Below are positions 18,846 to 27,779 of a stretch of 64,000 nt of DNA, piece after piece; positions within the stretch are counted from its first letter, which is position 1, and the number at the start of each line of letters is the position of its first letter. The stretch lies in contig NZ_JAKLUA010000001.1 of NCBI RefSeq assembly GCF_022012435.1, positions 744,001-808,000 on the forward strand, in the 5' to 3' direction. The notes beneath the pieces were generated by a model. That model was not told where the DNA came from and made no database searches. It saw only the letters and a list, made by a program, of their open reading frames with translations. The position numbers and the translations under genes are program-made. The stretch is from Bradyrhizobium zhengyangense. Lineage in GTDB: Bacteria > Pseudomonadota > Alphaproteobacteria > Rhizobiales > Xanthobacteraceae.

Positions 18846-18993
18846 TGGTCTCTCCCTGTATCTTATCGTTCTTGTTTTAAGAGAGTGTCGCAAGGCGACA
18901 GGCCGCTGGCAAGCGACAGGATTTTCCGTGAAGTGAAACGCCGCTTGGGAACTTATCGAGCGCGCTGCAACATTGTCAGCACCCGTCCGTCGA

Positions 18994-19863
18994 TCACGAG
19001 CAAAGCGCTGCCGATGACGATCGCGCGGCGATCTCACGCATGGATATCGGCTCACCCAGCACCAGCCATCCCAGCAGGATCGCGGTCACCGGAATGAGCA
19101 ACGTCACCAACATCACATTGGTCGCTCCCGAGCGTCGAATAATCTGGAAGAAGATGATATAGGCGAGCGCGGTCGATAGCGCAGCGAGGCCAAGCACAGC
19201 GAGCCAGGTCGTCACATCCGGCACGGGCAGACGCCATGGCTGTTCCGCCGCACCAGCAACAATCGCCATCATCACCGTCGACGCCATCAGTTGAAACGTC
19301 GCGGTGCCGAGCGGGGCTGAGTCCTTCAGGAGCCGCCGCGCGGCGAGCGCCGCAAAGCCGTAGCTGAGCGCGCCGCCAAGGCAGAGCAGGATGCCGAGCC
19401 CCTGCCCGGTCCGCGTCTCGATCCCCCAGCCGCGCAGGATGATCACGCCCAGGAGTCCCAGCGCGACGCCAGCCACCCGCCGCGCCTGCAACGCCTCTTC
19501 GCCCACTGCGGCCATCACCATCACGGTGAACAGCGGGGTGGTGGCGTTAAGGATCGACGCCAGCCCGCTTGGAATGAAGGTCTGGCCAATCACGATCAGC
19601 GAGAACGGAAGGACATTGTTGAACAGCCCAATGACGAAGAACGGTGTCCAGCCGGCGACGCCTTTGGGAAAGCCGATCCCCTGCATTCGCAGAAGCGGCA
19701 CCAGCATGGTCGCGCCGAGAACGACACGCAGGAACACCAGCGTCAGCGGCGGCAATTCGCGGAGCGCGGCGCCGTTGAAAAAGAACGAGCCACCCCAGAG
19801 AATCGAGAGCACGGCAAGCAGCGACCAGTCTCGCGCGTCGATCCTGATGTCGTTCGGGAGCAT
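18994..19863 (-). CDS. EamA/DMT-family exporter, frameshifted near its 3' end
   Basis: A drug/metabolite-superfamily transporter with paired EamA repeats (first WSLLAVLSILWGGSFFF; second GLGILLCLGGALSYGFAAL). The start is at 19863, with GAGG about eight bases upstream. The protein should have ten helices, but the frame ends early: after GEPISMREIA it reads RSSSAALCS and stops at 18994. In the next frame the same DNA encodes AIVIGSALLVIDGRVL, the expected last helix, ending at a stop at 18953-18955. One missing base in a GC-rich run near 19030 (GCCGCGCG where GCCGGCGCG is expected) explains it. Either the gene has lost its last helix or this is a sequencing error. It lies next to a second EamA gene. 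Confidence 0.8.
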   Translation of the reverse strand: MLPNDIRIDARDWSLLAVLSILWGGSFFFNGAALRELPPLTLVFLRVVLGATMLVPLLRMQGIGFPKGVAGWTPFFVIGLFNNVLPFSLIVIGQTFIPSGLASILNATTPLFTVMVMAAVGEEALQARRVAGVALGLLGVIILRGWGIETRTGQGLGILLCLGGALSYGFAALAARRLLKDSAPLGTATFQLMASTVMMAIVAGAAEQPWRLPVPDVTTWLAVLGLAALSTALAYIIFFQIIRRSGATNVMLVTLLIPVTAILLGWLVLGEPISMREIAARSSSAALCS

Positions 19864-19936
19864 GACGTTTACCTCGGCGGTCCAGCCAGCTCGCCTAGGA
19901 CCACGCGGCTCATGCTGCCACCCGAATTCCGATAAA

Positions 19937-20815
19937 TTACGTGCCAGATCGACGTGTGCGCGCATCGCCCGCGATATCGGCCACGACCGCTCCGATCACC
20001 AGTGCGCCGCCGATCAGCGCATGTGCGGCCGGCACCTCACCAAAGCCCACCCAGATCCAGAAGGCCATTAACGGCGTTTCCAGCGTCGCGATCAATGACG
20101 CCTGCCCCGACGGCAGCAATCGGGAGCCCAGCATATAGAAGGTCAGGCCGAGCGCGACCTGGAGGCAGCCGAACATCGCGAGGATCGCCAGGTTATGGCC
20201 GCCGATATGGGCGATGTCATGGGCGAGCGGCAGGCTGACGAGGCTGCCGATGAAATTCGAGAGTGCTGCCGCCGCCACCATCGAGGTCTCCCTGTGGCGT
20301 CGCACGACGACTGTCATGGCCGAGATGGCGAGCACCATCAAGCAGCTTAGGGCCACACCGCTGATATCGGCGCCAGATCTGATGCCGCCGACGGTGATGA
20401 CCACGCCGGCAAAGGCGACGAGGCTCGCGATCAGGGTACGCCAGGTTGCGGCTTCGCCCCGCCACAGCCATGCCAGCGCGGCGGCGACGAACGGCTGCGT
20501 CGCGATCAGCACCGCAACATTCATGACGTTGGTCATCTGCAGCGCAGGAATGAACGAGATCATGCCGGTGGCGGACAATGCCGCGACGAGCAAGCCGCCG
20601 CGTCCCGGCACCACCAATTGCCGGAGCGCAGCCGGTCCCTGCATCAGGACGAGAAGCACGGTGATCAGGCTGCCGCCGAACAAGCCGCGCCAGAACAAGA
20701 TGGTCCAGGGATCGAAGGGCAGCAGCCGCGTGAAGAACGGCGCCGTGCTCCAGGCAATCGCCGCCGCAGCGACGAGGGCAATGCCGAGACCGTGTTCCGA
20801 CCGAGCCTGCCCCAT
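19937..20815 (-). CDS. EamA/DMT-family transporter
   Basis: A 292-residue integral membrane protein with about ten helices arranged as two EamA repeats (first half IALVAAAAIAWSTAPFFTR to about 140; second half ISGVALSCLMVLAISAMTV onward). The second repeat ends with the usual E at a helix start (IATLETPLMAFWIWVGFGE). It is likely an exporter of small metabolites or amino acids; the substrate is unknown. It is upstream of, and on the same strand as, the frameshifted EamA gene (73-bp gap) and 28 bp downstream of the NAD-dependent dehydrogenase gene, so the three may form one transcript. Confidence 0.88.
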   Translation of the reverse strand: MGQARSEHGLGIALVAAAAIAWSTAPFFTRLLPFDPWTILFWRGLFGGSLITVLLVLMQGPAALRQLVVPGRGGLLVAALSATGMISFIPALQMTNVMNVAVLIATQPFVAAALAWLWRGEAATWRTLIASLVAFAGVVITVGGIRSGADISGVALSCLMVLAISAMTVVVRRHRETSMVAAAALSNFIGSLVSLPLAHDIAHIGGHNLAILAMFGCLQVALGLTFYMLGSRLLPSGQASLIATLETPLMAFWIWVGFGEVPAAHALIGGALVIGAVVADIAGDARTRRSGT

Positions 20816-20843
20816 GTCGAGTTCCAGCTAAGTCGAATTCCAG

Positions 20844-21725
20844 TTAAGATGACTTTTTCGGCCGCGACACCAGCTCAATCATCTTGCCTTCGTCGTCGTC
20901 GGGCATCACGGCCTTTGCCTGCGCGTAAGACTCGACGGCGGCGCGCGAGACCAGCGGCTTGTCGGCCAGCAGGCTCTCGGCGAGCTTCACGGCATAGGCG
21001 GCATCCTTGTGCCGCAGCGCAGCCGTGAACGTCGCGCCGCTGAAATCACGGGCCACCATGCGCTTGGAATGGCGCTGAACTTGCGGGCTTGCGGCGACGC
21101 CAGCCTGGATCGACTCCAGCACCAGCTTCATGTCGAGCCCAGCCTGCTCGGCGATCGCGAGGCCCTCGGCAAGGCCGGCGATCTGGATTGCGCCCATGAG
21201 GTTGTTGATCAGCTTGTAGACCGTGCCGGAGCCGACGGCGCCGAAATGCCTGATGGTCGAGCCGATCGGTTCGAGGAAAGGCTGCGCGCGCCCGAGGTCG
21301 GCCGCCTCGGCGCCAACCAGCAGTGTCAGCTTTCCGGCCGCTGCCGCATCCGGCAATCCCGTCACGGGGCAATCGATGTAGATCAGGCCACGCGCGCTCA
21401 GCTCGCGCCCCATCTCGCGCGCATGGTCATAGGAGACGGTGGAGCACTCGATCGCGATGGTGCCGGCCTTCGCGGTCTTGGCGGCGCCGTTGGGCCCGAG
21501 CCAGACCGAGCGCGAGGCTTCGTCGTCGGCGACCATGGTCACCACGGCGTCTGCGTCGATCGCGGCATCCTCAGGCGAGGTCGCCCACTTTGCGCCGCGC
21601 GCGATCAGGTCTTCGGCTTTTGACTTGCTGCGATTCCACAGCGTCACCGTAAAACCGGCATCGAGATAACGGCCAGCCATGCCGTGGCCCATCCGTCCAA
21701 GCCCGATGAAGGCCACGCGGGTCAT
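20844..21725 (-). CDS. NAD(P)-dependent beta-hydroxyacid dehydrogenase (3-hydroxyisobutyrate dehydrogenase family)
   Basis: A 293-residue oxidoreductase. The N-terminal Rossmann domain opens VAFIGLGRMGHGMAGRYL with GLGRMG as the dinucleotide motif; the substrate-loop motif is seen as DCPVTGLPDAAAAGKL (about 119-134), and the catalytic lysine lies in SGTVYKLINNLM. The C-terminal all-helical dimerisation domain follows. Members reduce or oxidise short beta-hydroxyacids (3-hydroxyisobutyrate, tartronate semialdehyde, glyoxylate); which one cannot be told. It starts two bases after the prfB stop on the same strand, so it probably forms the tail of the prfB transcript. Confidence 0.9.
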   Translation of the reverse strand: MTRVAFIGLGRMGHGMAGRYLDAGFTVTLWNRSKSKAEDLIARGAKWATSPEDAAIDADAVVTMVADDEASRSVWLGPNGAAKTAKAGTIAIECSTVSYDHAREMGRELSARGLIYIDCPVTGLPDAAAAGKLTLLVGAEAADLGRAQPFLEPIGSTIRHFGAVGSGTVYKLINNLMGAIQIAGLAEGLAIAEQAGLDMKLVLESIQAGVAASPQVQRHSKRMVARDFSGATFTAALRHKDAAYAVKLAESLLADKPLVSRAAVESYAQAKAVMPDDDEGKMIELVSRPKKSS

Positions 21726-21727
21726 GA

Positions 21728-22859
21728 TCAGTCCACGTCCTCGATGTCAGCGCCGGGGGTGCCGAAGGCGCGCTGCGCGAGCGTCGCGGCCATGAACTCG
21801 TCGAGCTCGCCGTTGAGCACGCCCGACGTGTCGGACGTCTGCACGCCGGTGCGCAAATCCTTCACCATCTGATAGGGCTGCAGCACGTAGGAGCGGATCT
21901 GGTGGCCCCAGCCGATATCGGTCTTGGCGGCCTGGTCGGCGGCGGCCTTCTCCTCGCGCTTCTTCAGCTCGATCTCGTAGAGGCGCGCACGCAGCATGTC
22001 CCAGGCCTGCGCCCGGTTCTTGTGCTGGGAGCGGCCCGCCTGGCAGACCACCGCGACGCCGGTCGGAATGTGCGTCAGGCGCACCGCGGATTCGGTCTTG
22101 TTGACGTGCTGACCACCGGCGCCGCCCGACCGCATGGTGTCGGTACGAACGTCGGATTCCTTGATGTCGATCTTGATGCTGTCGTCGATGACAGGAAACA
22201 CCTGCACGCTCGAGAACGAGGTGTGGCGCCGCGCATTGGAGTCGAACGGCGAGATGCGCACCAGGCGGTGCACACCTGCTTCGGTCTTCAGCCAGCCATA
22301 AGCATTGTGACCGGAGACCTGGATGGTCGCGGACTTGATGCCGGCTTCTTCGCCTTCGGACTCTTCGAGGTATTCGACCTTGAATCCGTGCGTCTCGGCC
22401 CAGCGCGTGTACATGCGCAAAAGCATCTGCGCCCAGTCCTGGCTCTCGGTGCCGCCGGCGCCGGCATGGACTTCGAGATAGGAATCGAAGCGGTCGGCCT
22501 CGCCCGAGAGCAACGCCTCGAGCTCGCGTCGCGCCACTTCCTTCTTCAGGTTCTTGAGCGCAGCTTCAGCTTCGGCCACGACGCCGTCATCGCCCTCGGC
22601 CTCGCCGAGCTCGATCATCCCGATATCGTCTTCGAGCTCCTGCTCGACCTTGCCGATGCCCGAGAGCGAGTCCTCCAGCGAGGTACGCTCCTGCATCAGC
22701 TTCTGTGCTTTCTGGGGATCGTTCCAGAGGTTGGGATCTTCTGCGAGCTTGTTCAGCTCAGCGAGGCGCGCCGTCGATTTCTCGACGTCAAAGATGCCTC
22801 CTCAGCAGCCCGACTGACTGCTTGATCTCTTCTACCAACCGTTCGATTTCGGCGCGCAT
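21728..22859 (-). CDS. prfB: Peptide chain release factor 2, with programmed +1 frameshift
   Basis: Release factor 2 terminates translation at UGA and UAA. The start is ATG at 22859 ([23 protein letters not shown], 23 codons), then the frame stops at an in-frame TGA at 22790-22788. A +1 shift there gives [12 protein letters not shown] and runs to the stop at 21728, for a total of 376 residues, the usual RF2 length. Conserved RF features are present: GGxxxQ as GGTESQ, the [11 protein letters not shown] catalytic loop, and the codon-recognition region. The shift site matches the autoregulatory signal known from E. coli prfB. A common rhizobial palindromic repeat lies upstream of the start. Confidence 0.97.
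22787..22802 (-). promoter_or_regulatory. prfB recoding signal: internal Shine-Dalgarno plus CTT TGA C
   Basis: On the minus strand AGGAGG (22802-22797) is followed by CAT and then the slippery CTT TGA C (22793-22787). The three-base gap between the internal Shine-Dalgarno and the CTT codon equals the spacing in E. coli prfB. Low RF2 lets the ribosome pause at TGA and slip +1, so RF2 controls its own level. Confidence 0.95.
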
Positions 22860-22894
22860 ATCGTTCTCTGATTTCGCGGAATCCCGCGTGCTAG

Positions 22895-22976
22895 CGCATG
22901 ATCCGGGAAAGTGTGCAGCGGTTTCCCGAAAAGATCATGCGCAAACAAGAAATAGAGCGCGATAACTCATCGCGCT
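22895..22976. repeat. Dispersed double-palindrome intergenic repeat
   Basis: Two palindromes in series: GCATGATCCGGGAAA and its partner TTTCCCGAAAAGATCATGC around a GTGTGCAGCGG loop (about 22896-22940), then AGCGCGAT-AACTC-ATCGCGCT (22956-22976). From memory this pair is a frequent intergenic element in Bradyrhizobium and relatives. It lies between the prfB start and the penicillin-binding protein stop, and could act as an RNA-stabilising or terminating hairpin for the latter's promoter-distal neighbours. Only one copy is in this window. Confidence 0.7.
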
Positions 22977-23049
22977 GAAGGGGATGTAGCGGCGGCGGCT
23001 GCAAAGCGCAACCGCCGGAGCTTCAACTCAGTGCTGTTATCCCAGGGCC

Positions 23050-25557
23050 CTAGTACAGCCCGCCGGTGCCCGGCCGCATGAAGAAGCCGGAATCCGGCGC
23101 CTGCTGCGGCGGCGGCACGCCACCGCGCCCGTCGGCGTCGGCAACGCCGATGACCGAGTAATTGTCCGGCGGCGCCGTACCGGGCTTGAAAGCCTCGAGG
23201 ATGGTTCCGCCGCTCTCGCCGGGACCGGCGCGCATGCCGGTCTTGGCGACGACACGGATCAGCTTGATGCCGGCCGGCACCTTGAACGGAACCGCGGGCT
23301 TGTCAGCGAGCGCGAGCTTAAGGAAGTCGCGCGCAATCGGCGCGGCGAGATGGCCGCCGGTCGCGGCATTGCCTTTGCCGAGCGGACGCGGCTTGTCGTA
23401 GCCCATGTAGATGGCGACCGCGACGTCAGGCGAGAAGCCGACGAACCAGGCGTCCTTGGCCTCGTTGGTCGTACCGGTCTTGCCGGCGATCGGCTTGCCG
23501 ACTTCCCTCACGACGGTTGCGGTGCCGGCCTGCACCACGCCTTCCATCAGCTCGGTGATCTGATAGGCCGTCATGGAATCGAGCACCTGCTCGCGGCGGT
23601 CGATCAGCTGCGGCTCGGGCTGGTTCTTCCAGCCGCCCGGCGCATCGCAGCCTCGGCATTCGCGCTGGTCGTGCTTGAAGATGGTGTGGCCGTAGCGGTC
23701 CTGGATACGGTCGATCAAGGTCGGCTTCACGCGGCGCCCGCCATTGGCGATCATCGAATAGGCCGTGACCATGCGCATCGCCGTGGTCTCGCCGGCGCCG
23801 AGTGCGTAGGAGAGATAGTTCGGCAGCTCGTCATAGACGCCGAAGCGGCGCGCATATTCGCCGATCAGGGGCATGCCGATGTCCTGCGCGAGCCGCACGG
23901 TCACCGTGTTGAGCGATTGCCGCAGCGCGTTCCGCAACGTCACAGGTCCCTGATATTTGTTCGCCGAGAAGTTTTCAGGCCGCCATACGCCTGCGCCCTG
24001 CCCCTGGTCGATTTCGATCGGCGCGTCGAGCACGACGGTCGAAGGCGTATAGCCGTTGTCGAGCGCTGCCGAATAGACGATCGGCTTGAACGACGAACCC
24101 GGCTGCCGGTAGGCCTGCGTGGCGCGGTTGAACTGACTCTGGTCGAACGAGAAGCCGCCGACCATCGCGAGGACGCGTCCGGTCCAGGGGTCCATCACCA
24201 CCATCGCGCCCGAAACTTCGGGAATCTGGCGCAGGCGATACTGGCCTTCGACCGGTTGTCCTTCCTTGCTGTAGAGCGGATCTGCATAGATCACGTCGCC
24301 GGGCTGAAGCACCTGCGCCACTGATGTCGGCGTCTTGCCCTTGAAGTTGCCCTGGGTCGCCCTCGCCCACCGCACGCCGTCAAGCGTGACGAGGCCGGTC
24401 TCGCGTTGCTTGCTGACGGCGCCGCCGAGCTCGCGGTTCGGCTGGAAGCCGATGCGCGCCGACTGGTCGCTGGTTTCCAGCACCACCGCCATGCGCCATG
24501 GCGAGATGTCGGAGAGCGACTTGATCTCCGCGAGCTTCACGCCCCAATCGCCCGAAATATCGAGCTTGCTGATGGCGCCCCGATAGCCCTGTTGCTCGTC
24601 ATAGTTCACGAGGCCGGCGACCATGGTCTTGCGCGCCATGACCTGGATCTTCGGATCGAGCGTGGTGCGGACCGACAGGCCACCCTCATACAGCTTCTTC
24701 TCGCCGTAGCGCTCGAAGATGTCGCGACGAACCTCCTCGGCGAAATATTCGCCGGCGAAGGTGTGGGCACCGTTGGAACGGTTGGTGACGACCAGCGGCT
24801 CCTTGCGCGCCTTGTCGGCGTCAGCCTGCTTGATCCAGCCGTTCTCCTGGAGACGGTCGATCACGTAATTGCGACGCTCGATGGCGCGATCGCGGTTGCG
24901 AACCGGATGCAGCGTCGCCGGCATCTTCGGCAGCGCTGCGAGGTAGGAAGCTTCCGCCACGGTGAGCTCATTCACCGACTTGTCGAAATACACCAGCGAG
25001 GCGGCGGCGATGCCGTAGGCGCCGAGGCCGAGATAGATTTCGTTCAGATACAGCTCGAGGATCTTGTCCTTCGAATAGGTCTTCTCGATGCGCATCGCGA
25101 GCAAGGCTTCCTTGATCTTGCGCGAGAAGGAGACCTCGTTGGTCAGCAGGAAATTCTTGGCGACCTGCTGGGTGATCGTGGAGGCACCCTGCGGACGGCG
25201 GTTGGAGCCGAAATTCTGCAGGTACAGCACGCCTGCGCGCGCCATGCCGGTGTAGTCGATGCCGCCATGCTCGTAGAAATTCTTGTCTTCGGCGGCGAGG
25301 AACGCGTTGATCACGAGCTTCGGCACCGCCTGGATCGGCAGATACAGGCGCCGCTCCTTGGCGTATTCGCCGAGCAGCGAGCCGTCGACCGCGTGGACGC
25401 GGGTCATCACCGGCGGCTCGTAATCCTGAAGCTGAGAGTAGTCGGGCAAGTCCTTGGAGAAATGCCAGATCAGGCCTGCCACGGCACCGACACCGACAAG
25501 GAACACCACCGTTCCCGCGGCAAACAGGAAGCCCATGAACCGCACAAGCAAGCGCAT
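23050..25557 (-). CDS. mrcA: Penicillin-binding protein 1A (bifunctional glycosyltransferase/transpeptidase)
   Basis: An 835-residue class A PBP that polymerises and cross-links peptidoglycan. It has a short cytoplasmic N-terminus, one membrane helix (about 8-31), a glycosyltransferase domain with AFLAAEDKNFYEHGG (catalytic Glu) and GASTITQQVAKNFLL, and a transpeptidase domain with SSFK in QPGSSFKPIVY (SxxK), SLN in RQSLNTVTVR (SxN) and KTGTTNEAKDAWFVGF (KTG). An OB-like insert lies between the two domains, as in PBP1A. The C-terminal tail of about 80 residues is Pro/Gly-rich. It is followed on the same strand by prfB and preceded by the amidase gene, an order common in alphaproteobacteria. 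Confidence 0.96.
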   Translation of the reverse strand: MRLLVRFMGFLFAAGTVVFLVGVGAVAGLIWHFSKDLPDYSQLQDYEPPVMTRVHAVDGSLLGEYAKERRLYLPIQAVPKLVINAFLAAEDKNFYEHGGIDYTGMARAGVLYLQNFGSNRRPQGASTITQQVAKNFLLTNEVSFSRKIKEALLAMRIEKTYSKDKILELYLNEIYLGLGAYGIAAASLVYFDKSVNELTVAEASYLAALPKMPATLHPVRNRDRAIERRNYVIDRLQENGWIKQADADKARKEPLVVTNRSNGAHTFAGEYFAEEVRRDIFERYGEKKLYEGGLSVRTTLDPKIQVMARKTMVAGLVNYDEQQGYRGAISKLDISGDWGVKLAEIKSLSDISPWRMAVVLETSDQSARIGFQPNRELGGAVSKQRETGLVTLDGVRWARATQGNFKGKTPTSVAQVLQPGDVIYADPLYSKEGQPVEGQYRLRQIPEVSGAMVVMDPWTGRVLAMVGGFSFDQSQFNRATQAYRQPGSSFKPIVYSAALDNGYTPSTVVLDAPIEIDQGQGAGVWRPENFSANKYQGPVTLRNALRQSLNTVTVRLAQDIGMPLIGEYARRFGVYDELPNYLSYALGAGETTAMRMVTAYSMIANGGRRVKPTLIDRIQDRYGHTIFKHDQRECRGCDAPGGWKNQPEPQLIDRREQVLDSMTAYQITELMEGVVQAGTATVVREVGKPIAGKTGTTNEAKDAWFVGFSPDVAVAIYMGYDKPRPLGKGNAATGGHLAAPIARDFLKLALADKPAVPFKVPAGIKLIRVVAKTGMRAGPGESGGTILEAFKPGTAPPDNYSVIGVADADGRGGVPPPQQAPDSGFFMRPGTGGLY

Positions 25558-25776
25558 TATGTGTTTATCCGTTCAATCCCAGGATCAGCCCAAAGCACCC
25601 CAAACGGGCGCCGTCCTCACGTCGCGAATTCACCGGCCTACTGAATACCATTGATGCCGGACCGAAAGACGCTTGCCGAACGGGATTCTCGTCGATTCCG
25701 GAACCCCCTGCGTTGTTTTTATAAGGCGTCCGCTGTGGCCAAACTAGGGCTTAACAACGGAACAGGCATTCCCTTC

Positions 25777-27075
25777 TTAATTCCCGGCCCCCGCGGTCGC
25801 CATCCGCTTGGCCAGGAACGTGTCGATCGCCTGGGCCATCGAGCCGACAGCCTTGGACCGCCACCCCTCGGAGACGAGGTGCTCAAGATCGCCCTTGTTG
25901 GAGACATAGCCGATCTCGACCAGCACCGAGGGCACGTCGGGCGCCTTCAACACCCGGAAGCCGGCCGACTTCAGGGGATGCTTGTGCATTCGCATGGTCG
26001 ACTTCATTTCGCCCATCAGCAGATGAGCAAAACGGCTTGAAAAGGTACGGGTTTCCCGCTGCGTCAGGTCGATCAGGATGTCGGCGACATCGGTCGGCTC
26101 TTCCGCCAGGTTGAAGCCGGCGATCGCGTCAGCGCGATTTTCAGCATCGGCCAGCCGCTGCGCTTCGGCGTCGGAGGCCTTGTCCGACAGCGTGTAAATG
26201 GTGGCACCCTGGGCATCGCCTTCGGCCTTCGGCAGCGCATCGGCGTGGATCGAGACGAACAGCGCGGCGTTCAGATTGCGGGCGACCTTGGGCCGGTCGT
26301 TGAGCGGGATGAAGGTGTCGTCGTCCCGCGTCATGACCACCCGGTACTTGCCTGATTTCTCCAACCGGTCGCGTAGCGCGAGGCCAAAGGCCAGCACCAG
26401 ATTCTTCTCGCTCTCCCCGCTCGACTGGGTGCCGTTGTCGATGCCGCCATGGCCGGGATCGATCACGACCACCGGGCGGCCATCTGAAGGCGCTGCCGGC
26501 TTCTGCTGCGCCGGTTCTGGCGCGGCGGGAACGGTCGTGGGCGGAACGGCGGCAATTGTCGGTCGCAGCTCGGGATGATTCTCCGGAGGGGGAGTCTGCA
26601 CGAAGGCCGCACGATCCACCTCCTCGAGCTCCAGCACCAGTCGGGCCGGCTGGCCGTTGGCCGCGTCGAGCACGTAGGAATTGGCGATCTTGGCGGGGCC
26701 GGTCAGGTCGAACACGATTCGGGAGCCGCCGGGCATGACCAGCCCGTACCGAAAGGCCTTGACCAGCCCTCGCCCGGCTCCTGTTCCGGGAGCCAGCTGA
26801 AAATTGACCTGGGGAACGTCGACCACCACCCGATAAGGATCGGCAAGCGTCGTGGTGCGGAAGGTAACGGTCTGGTCGAGGTCGAGAATGAAGCGGGTCT
26901 GCTTGCCGTCACCGGCTAGGCGCGCGGCTGTGGCGACAGGAAAATTTGCTGCCGCAGCAGAGGGTTGCGACGGGCCCTCCGCCGCGCTCAGGCGCGAGGA
27001 ATCGGCGCATGGCAATGCTGAGGCGCATAGAAGCGCAAATCCTAGCAAAACCCGTTGATTTGTGCGGCTCGCCAC
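25777..27075 (-). CDS. N-acetylmuramoyl-L-alanine amidase (AMIN + Amidase_3, AmiC-like)
   Basis: A 432-residue exported cell-wall amidase. A signal-peptide-like N-terminus (RVLLGFALLCASALPCA) is followed by an AMIN domain (about 45-150, GDGKQTRFILDLDQTVTF) that targets it to the septum, a Pro/Ala linker, and an Amidase_3 catalytic domain (about 200-425) with the zinc motifs VVIDPGHGGIDNGT, ESEKNLVLAFG, FVSIHADALP and the catalytic Glu in VLVEIGYVSN. It cleaves the amide between MurNAc and the stem peptide in daughter-cell separation. The start is GTG at 27075, the only good start ahead of the signal sequence. It diverges from rne across a long gap. Confidence 0.93.
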   Translation of the reverse strand: MASRTNQRVLLGFALLCASALPCADSSRLSAAEGPSQPSAAAANFPVATAARLAGDGKQTRFILDLDQTVTFRTTTLADPYRVVVDVPQVNFQLAPGTGAGRGLVKAFRYGLVMPGGSRIVFDLTGPAKIANSYVLDAANGQPARLVLELEEVDRAAFVQTPPPENHPELRPTIAAVPPTTVPAAPEPAQQKPAAPSDGRPVVVIDPGHGGIDNGTQSSGESEKNLVLAFGLALRDRLEKSGKYRVVMTRDDDTFIPLNDRPKVARNLNAALFVSIHADALPKAEGDAQGATIYTLSDKASDAEAQRLADAENRADAIAGFNLAEEPTDVADILIDLTQRETRTFSSRFAHLLMGEMKSTMRMHKHPLKSAGFRVLKAPDVPSVLVEIGYVSNKGDLEHLVSEGWRSKAVGSMAQAIDTFLAKRMATAGAGN

Positions 27076-27779
27076 CGAATCCGTGCCTCCGAGCAGCCCT
27101 CTTTAACGCAATAGAACCACAGGGTTAATCAGTCCTTAATGACAGAAACGCAAAACTCCCGGACTGTGACCGGCGTGCGACGCTCCCTTGCACGGATGGC
27201 TCATTCCTCGTATGTACGGAATGCTGACGGCCAATGATTTCCGGTTGTGTCGCATTCAGCCTCCCGGTGCAGCGCCGGAGCTCCCAAGGTTCGGGAATTC
27301 CAGCGTTTTTCTGTTCCCCTCAACGACCAGCGCGGTGCGCGGCAGCGAGGCGGACCAGGGCAAGCTCCGGCGGCGAACGGTTTCCGGTTACCACACTGTT
27401 TCCGGGGCAGTTTTGACAGCGACGCGGCCAGTTACCCACCTCCTTAATCCAGAGGAGGCGGTTCTTGATCCAGGGCGAGCGCGCACGCGCCATGCCTGGC
27501 CAGCAGCAACTGATTAGGGGCGGCCCCGCCGCCCAACGTTTCATACGGGCCGACGCTTGATGCGCCAGACTGTGCCGACGAATTCTGAAGGACCTTTCGC
27601 GACGCTGCGGAGTGAAAATCCCGCGCGCCGCTTCGGTTCTGAGGCTTCCGATTCGGCAAGGCGCGAGAGACGGCGTTTCGGCCTTCCCCTCACCCCCGAA
27701 TCAGGTGGACCGTCGCGTCACCCGGCAGCGCAGATCGCGCCCACGGTGAACCGCGCCCGCCGCCGCCAAGAGTTAAGAC
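27076..27779 (+). promoter_or_regulatory. Long intergenic region carrying the rne leader
   Basis: About 700 bp without a convincing gene lie between the amidase start and the rne ATG. Short frames here have no motifs. A hairpin with a CCTCCT/AGGAGG stem lies at 27439-27458. A weak promoter candidate, TTGCAC then TATGTA 17 bases on, lies near 27188. Long 5' leaders that let RNase E destabilise its own mRNA are established in enterobacteria; the same use here is an inference. The ribosome binding site before rne is weak (AAGAG). Confidence 0.45.

Noticed and set aside
27288..27302. GGTTCGGGAATTCC as a tRNA T-arm
   Set aside because: It lacks the GGTTCGAnTCC pattern and no acceptor, D or anticodon arms can be folded around it.
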